Source: Kiloniellaceae bacterium (GTDB lineage Bacteria > Pseudomonadota > Alphaproteobacteria > Kiloniellales > Kiloniellaceae). Taken from it: 5,675 nucleotides of DNA. This document shows positions 5,122 to 5,675 of this stretch, piece by piece. Below the pieces are notes generated by a model that made no database searches, was not told the DNA's origin, and worked only from the letters and a program-made list of their open reading frames with translations. Numbering within the stretch: the first letter of the stretch is position 1; each line of letters opens with the position of its first letter. Position numbers and translations under genes: made by a program. The stretch spans positions 1 through 5,675 of the forward strand of contig JANQKX010000739.1 of the NCBI GenBank assembly GCA_028280915.1, written 5' to 3'.

Positions 5122-5675
5122 TCAGCCCTCGGTCGCCAGCAGGGAAACCGGGTCGAGGGAGATATCCCGGCGGACCGTACCGATGGCGCCCAAGGGCGGC
5201 AGGGGCACGCCATCCACCTCCACCTGCAAGCCGCCGGCGTTCCCGGTCAGAAGGGTCAAATCGGCCTGGTCCGGCACCCGGTAACTGTCGCCCCGGCGCA
5301 GCACCCGCGTCAGCAGAAGGGCGCCTTCGGAATCCCGCACTTGTACCCAGCTGTCCTGTAGGGCGCGCAGCACGATGCGGGAATCTACGTTGGCCTGCCC
5401 GTAGGTCTGAGGCTTGAGCTGCTCGATGGTGGCGGCATCGGCGGCGGGAGCGGCGGGAATGCCGGCAAACACCGTCTCGAAATCGTCTTGCGCCGTGGGG
5501 ACCTCATTGGTGGCCCGCACCGGTGCTTCCGGCGCCGCAGCCGCTTGGCTGCCGGATTCTTCGTTCGCGGTCCCTTCGCTGGCAGTTTGTTCGCCGGCAG
5601 TCTGTTCGCTGGCAGTCTGTTCGCTGGTGGCCACGGTAGATCCGGTCTCTGTGACCGCTCCCCCCTCGGCGACCT
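5122..5675 (-). CDS. rodZ: RodZ-like protein, C-terminal part (linker plus DUF4115 domain)
   Basis: The frame is open to the right edge, so only the last 184 or so residues are seen. The expected N-terminal helix-turn-helix and single membrane segment lie outside. RodZ is an inner-membrane protein that links MreB to the elongation machinery, with its C-terminal domain in the periplasm. The visible part begins with a Thr/Ser/Glu/Gln/Ala-rich low-complexity linker containing pentapeptide repeats (SEQTA-like). An Ala/Pro-rich stretch follows, then a folded domain 'RIVLRALQDSWVQVRDSEG ... RRGDSYRVPDQADLTLLTGNAGGLQVEVDG ... LPPLGAIGTVRRDISLDP', which matches the RodZ C-terminal (DUF4115) pattern. 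The stop is TGA at 5124-5122. A GTG at 5634 is in frame, but it lies inside the linker and is not the real start, because the frame continues upstream. The position before ispG-hisS supports the call. Confidence 0.88.
   Translation of the reverse strand, partial: VAEGGAVTETGSTVATSEQTASEQTAGEQTASEGTANEESGSQAAAAPEAPVRATNEVPTAQDDFETVFAGIPAAPAADAATIEQLKPQTYGQANVDSRIVLRALQDSWVQVRDSEGALLLTRVLRRGDSYRVPDQADLTLLTGNAGGLQVEVDGVPLPPLGAIGTVRRDISLDPVSLLATEG
5561..5630 (-). repeat. 15-bp tandem repeat in the rodZ linker
   Basis: Three 15-bp units, 5576-5590, 5591-5605 and 5606-5620, have the plus-strand consensus TCGCTGGCAGTCTGT. Units 1 and 2 each differ from unit 3 at one position. A degenerate unit (10 of 15 matches) lies at 5561-5575, and a partial one begins at 5621. 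The period is five codons and encodes SEQTA, GEQTA and SEGTA, so changes in copy number keep the reading frame. Confidence 0.85.

Noticed and set aside
5122..5634. A complete 170-residue protein starting at GTG 5634
   Set aside because: The frame stays open to the window edge with the same low-complexity composition, and the C-terminal domain is that of RodZ. The GTG is an internal valine codon.

Overview
This 5.7-kb window has about 62% GC by eye and is packed with housekeeping genes, all on the minus strand, so transcription runs from the right edge to the left. I read it as chromosomal DNA from an alphaproteobacterium, probably Rhodospirillales-like. The reasons are the RodZ C-terminal domain with its 'DSWVQVRD...GDSYRVP...GNAGGLQVEVDG' wording, the IspG N-terminus 'MSVRPYRDI.RRKSRQI.VGKVPVGG', and the gene order. 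This taxonomic call rests on remembered family sequences; no search was run.

In transcription order the layout is: the C-terminal part of a RodZ-like protein (5675 to 5122, N-terminus outside the window); a 156-bp gap with an inverted repeat and the ispG ribosome site; ispG (4965 to 3820); hisS (3788 to 2544); a divergent glutamyl-tRNA reductase, hemA (2534 to 1155); prfA, release factor 1 (1158 to 82); and the first codons of a probable prmC (65 to 1). From ispG onward the spacings are 31 nt, 9 nt, a 4-nt overlap (GTGA) and 16 nt, so ispG-hisS-hemA-prfA-prmC looks like one operon. No convincing promoter or terminator is visible.

The functional links are partly clear. PrmC methylates the glutamine of the GGQ motif of release factor 1, so prfA and prmC are a modifier/substrate pair. 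HisRS and RF1 serve translation, IspG makes the isoprenoid precursor HMBPP, and RodZ organises the elongation cytoskeleton that uses isoprenoid-borne cell wall precursors. The arrangement joins rodZ-ispG-hisS and hemA-prfA-prmC, which are two separate clusters in E. coli.

I found no mobile element, CRISPR array, RNA gene or undescribed defence or biosynthetic system. The item most worth a second look is hemA. It keeps the catalytic cysteine and the overall fold, but several normally conserved cofactor-site motifs are changed, in a lineage expected to make 5-aminolevulinate by another route. Smaller points are a perfect 7-bp hairpin covering the hisS stop and the hemA ribosome site, non-ATG starts, and a 15-bp tandem repeat in the rodZ linker.
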